From assembly GCF_020400825.1 (NCBI RefSeq), contig NZ_JAINVH010000001.1, positions 482,384-546,383 of the forward strand: 64,000 bases of DNA, read 5' to 3'. Both the position numbers and the translations under genes were made by a program. The first letter of the stretch is position 1. Each line of letters opens with the position of its first letter. Shown in pieces: positions 63,853-64,000 of this stretch. Below the pieces are notes generated by a model. It was given only the letters and a program-made list of their open reading frames with translations. It was not told where the DNA came from and ran no database searches. The stretch is from Streptomyces sp. HPF1205. Its GTDB lineage: Bacteria > Actinomycetota > Actinomycetes > Streptomycetales > Streptomycetaceae.

Positions 63853-63904
63853 TTGACCCGGCATCCCCGCGCTTCTACGTTGGCCGCTGGAAAAACCGTT
63901 GCCC
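63853..63904 (+). promoter_or_regulatory. Promoter plus LacI-type operator for a gene beyond the window
   Basis: -35 TTGACC (63853-63858), 17-nt gap, -10 TACGTT (63876-63881), and 6 nt later TGGAAAAACCGTTGCCC (63888-63904). The same order and spacing as at 54053, so the downstream gene is probably another member of the arabinoside regulon. Confidence 0.6.
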
Positions 63905-64000
63905 TCTTGCGCAGCGGTACGTGCCGTGCACAGGACGACGGGGTTCCCGCAGGACGGGCGGCTCCCCGCCGACGCAGTTCTCGGCTGAGGCAATGCTCAA

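Larger units (their letters stand above)
63456..64000. other. 545-bp region downstream of the GH39-like gene
   Basis: No gene is convincing here. It carries the terminator at 63549-63585, an inverted AT-rich spot (CCGTTTTCCGCAACGG, ~63660-63676) and the promoter at 63853-63904 for a gene beginning beyond the window edge. Confidence 0.5.

Overview
This is a high-GC window with actinobacterial features, and Streptomyces is by far the best fit. The evidence is the hrdA-type sigma factor beside dnaG, the ATP-binding protein / XRE regulator / DUF397 trio, rare TTA leucine codons, GTG starts with GGAGG-type ribosome binding sites, trypco2 and DUF3103 proteins, and Tat/Sec-exported enzymes. No origin, rRNA or CRISPR array was seen.

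Layout. 1-5.4 kb: end of an unknown gene, an OsmC peroxidase, a secreted beta-propeller-like (HAF repeat) protein, a molybdopterin nitrate reductase and a YdcF/SanA membrane protein. 5.6-14.3 kb: housekeeping block with a GGCT-like enzyme, a CbiX/SirB chelatase (plausibly serving siroheme for nitrite reduction), dGTPase, ferredoxin reductase-like flavoprotein, GNAT enzyme, dnaG and hrdA. A 161-bp MITE-like inverted-repeat element lies between the chelatase and dgt. 14.4-26.6 kb: accessory genes including a vapBC pair with a perfect palindromic operator, a secreted metzincin-like protease operon, a second HAF protein, membrane proteins, an ECF sigma/DHFR-like pair framed by a 44-bp direct repeat of a DUF397 gene end, and the HATPase/XRE/DUF397 trio. 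26.7-36.6 kb: WYL regulator with an SDR enzyme, an MprF-like membrane protein, a heterodimeric ABC exporter and xylulokinase.

36.8-41.15 kb: two tandem tRNA-Asn genes and a CAT-anticodon tRNA whose 3' end is repeated 3.9 kb downstream. The segment between the repeats looks like a small genomic island carrying a transposase remnant, a GH11 xylanase with a CBM2, a methyltransferase and an AraC regulator. 41.2-44.8 kb: a lipoprotein, an Ntn hydrolase, a small membrane protein and a DUF3103 protein. 45.2-52.7 kb: a trypco2 protein followed by a 1114-residue trypsin-NTPase-TPR protein, a probable biological-conflict (defence-type) module, convergent with an ABC transporter pair.

52.9-64 kb: a glycan-utilisation locus with a LacI regulator, GH127 beta-L-arabinofuranosidase, ABC importer (binding lipoprotein and two permeases) and a large secreted GH39-like glycosidase in which a LamG domain interrupts a ricin-type lectin domain. 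Three promoters here, one of them for a gene beyond the window, share the same -35/-10/operator layout and probably form one LacI regulon. Five consecutive perfect inverted repeats sit between the binding-protein and permease genes, where they could keep binding-protein mRNA in excess.

The most interesting items are the trypco2/trypsin-NTPase-TPR module with its in-frame 15-nt repeat, the five-hairpin array, the tRNA-flanked xylanase island, the shared operator in the arabinoside locus, and the direct repeat around the ECF/DHFR pair. All calls come from reading the sequence; no database search was run.
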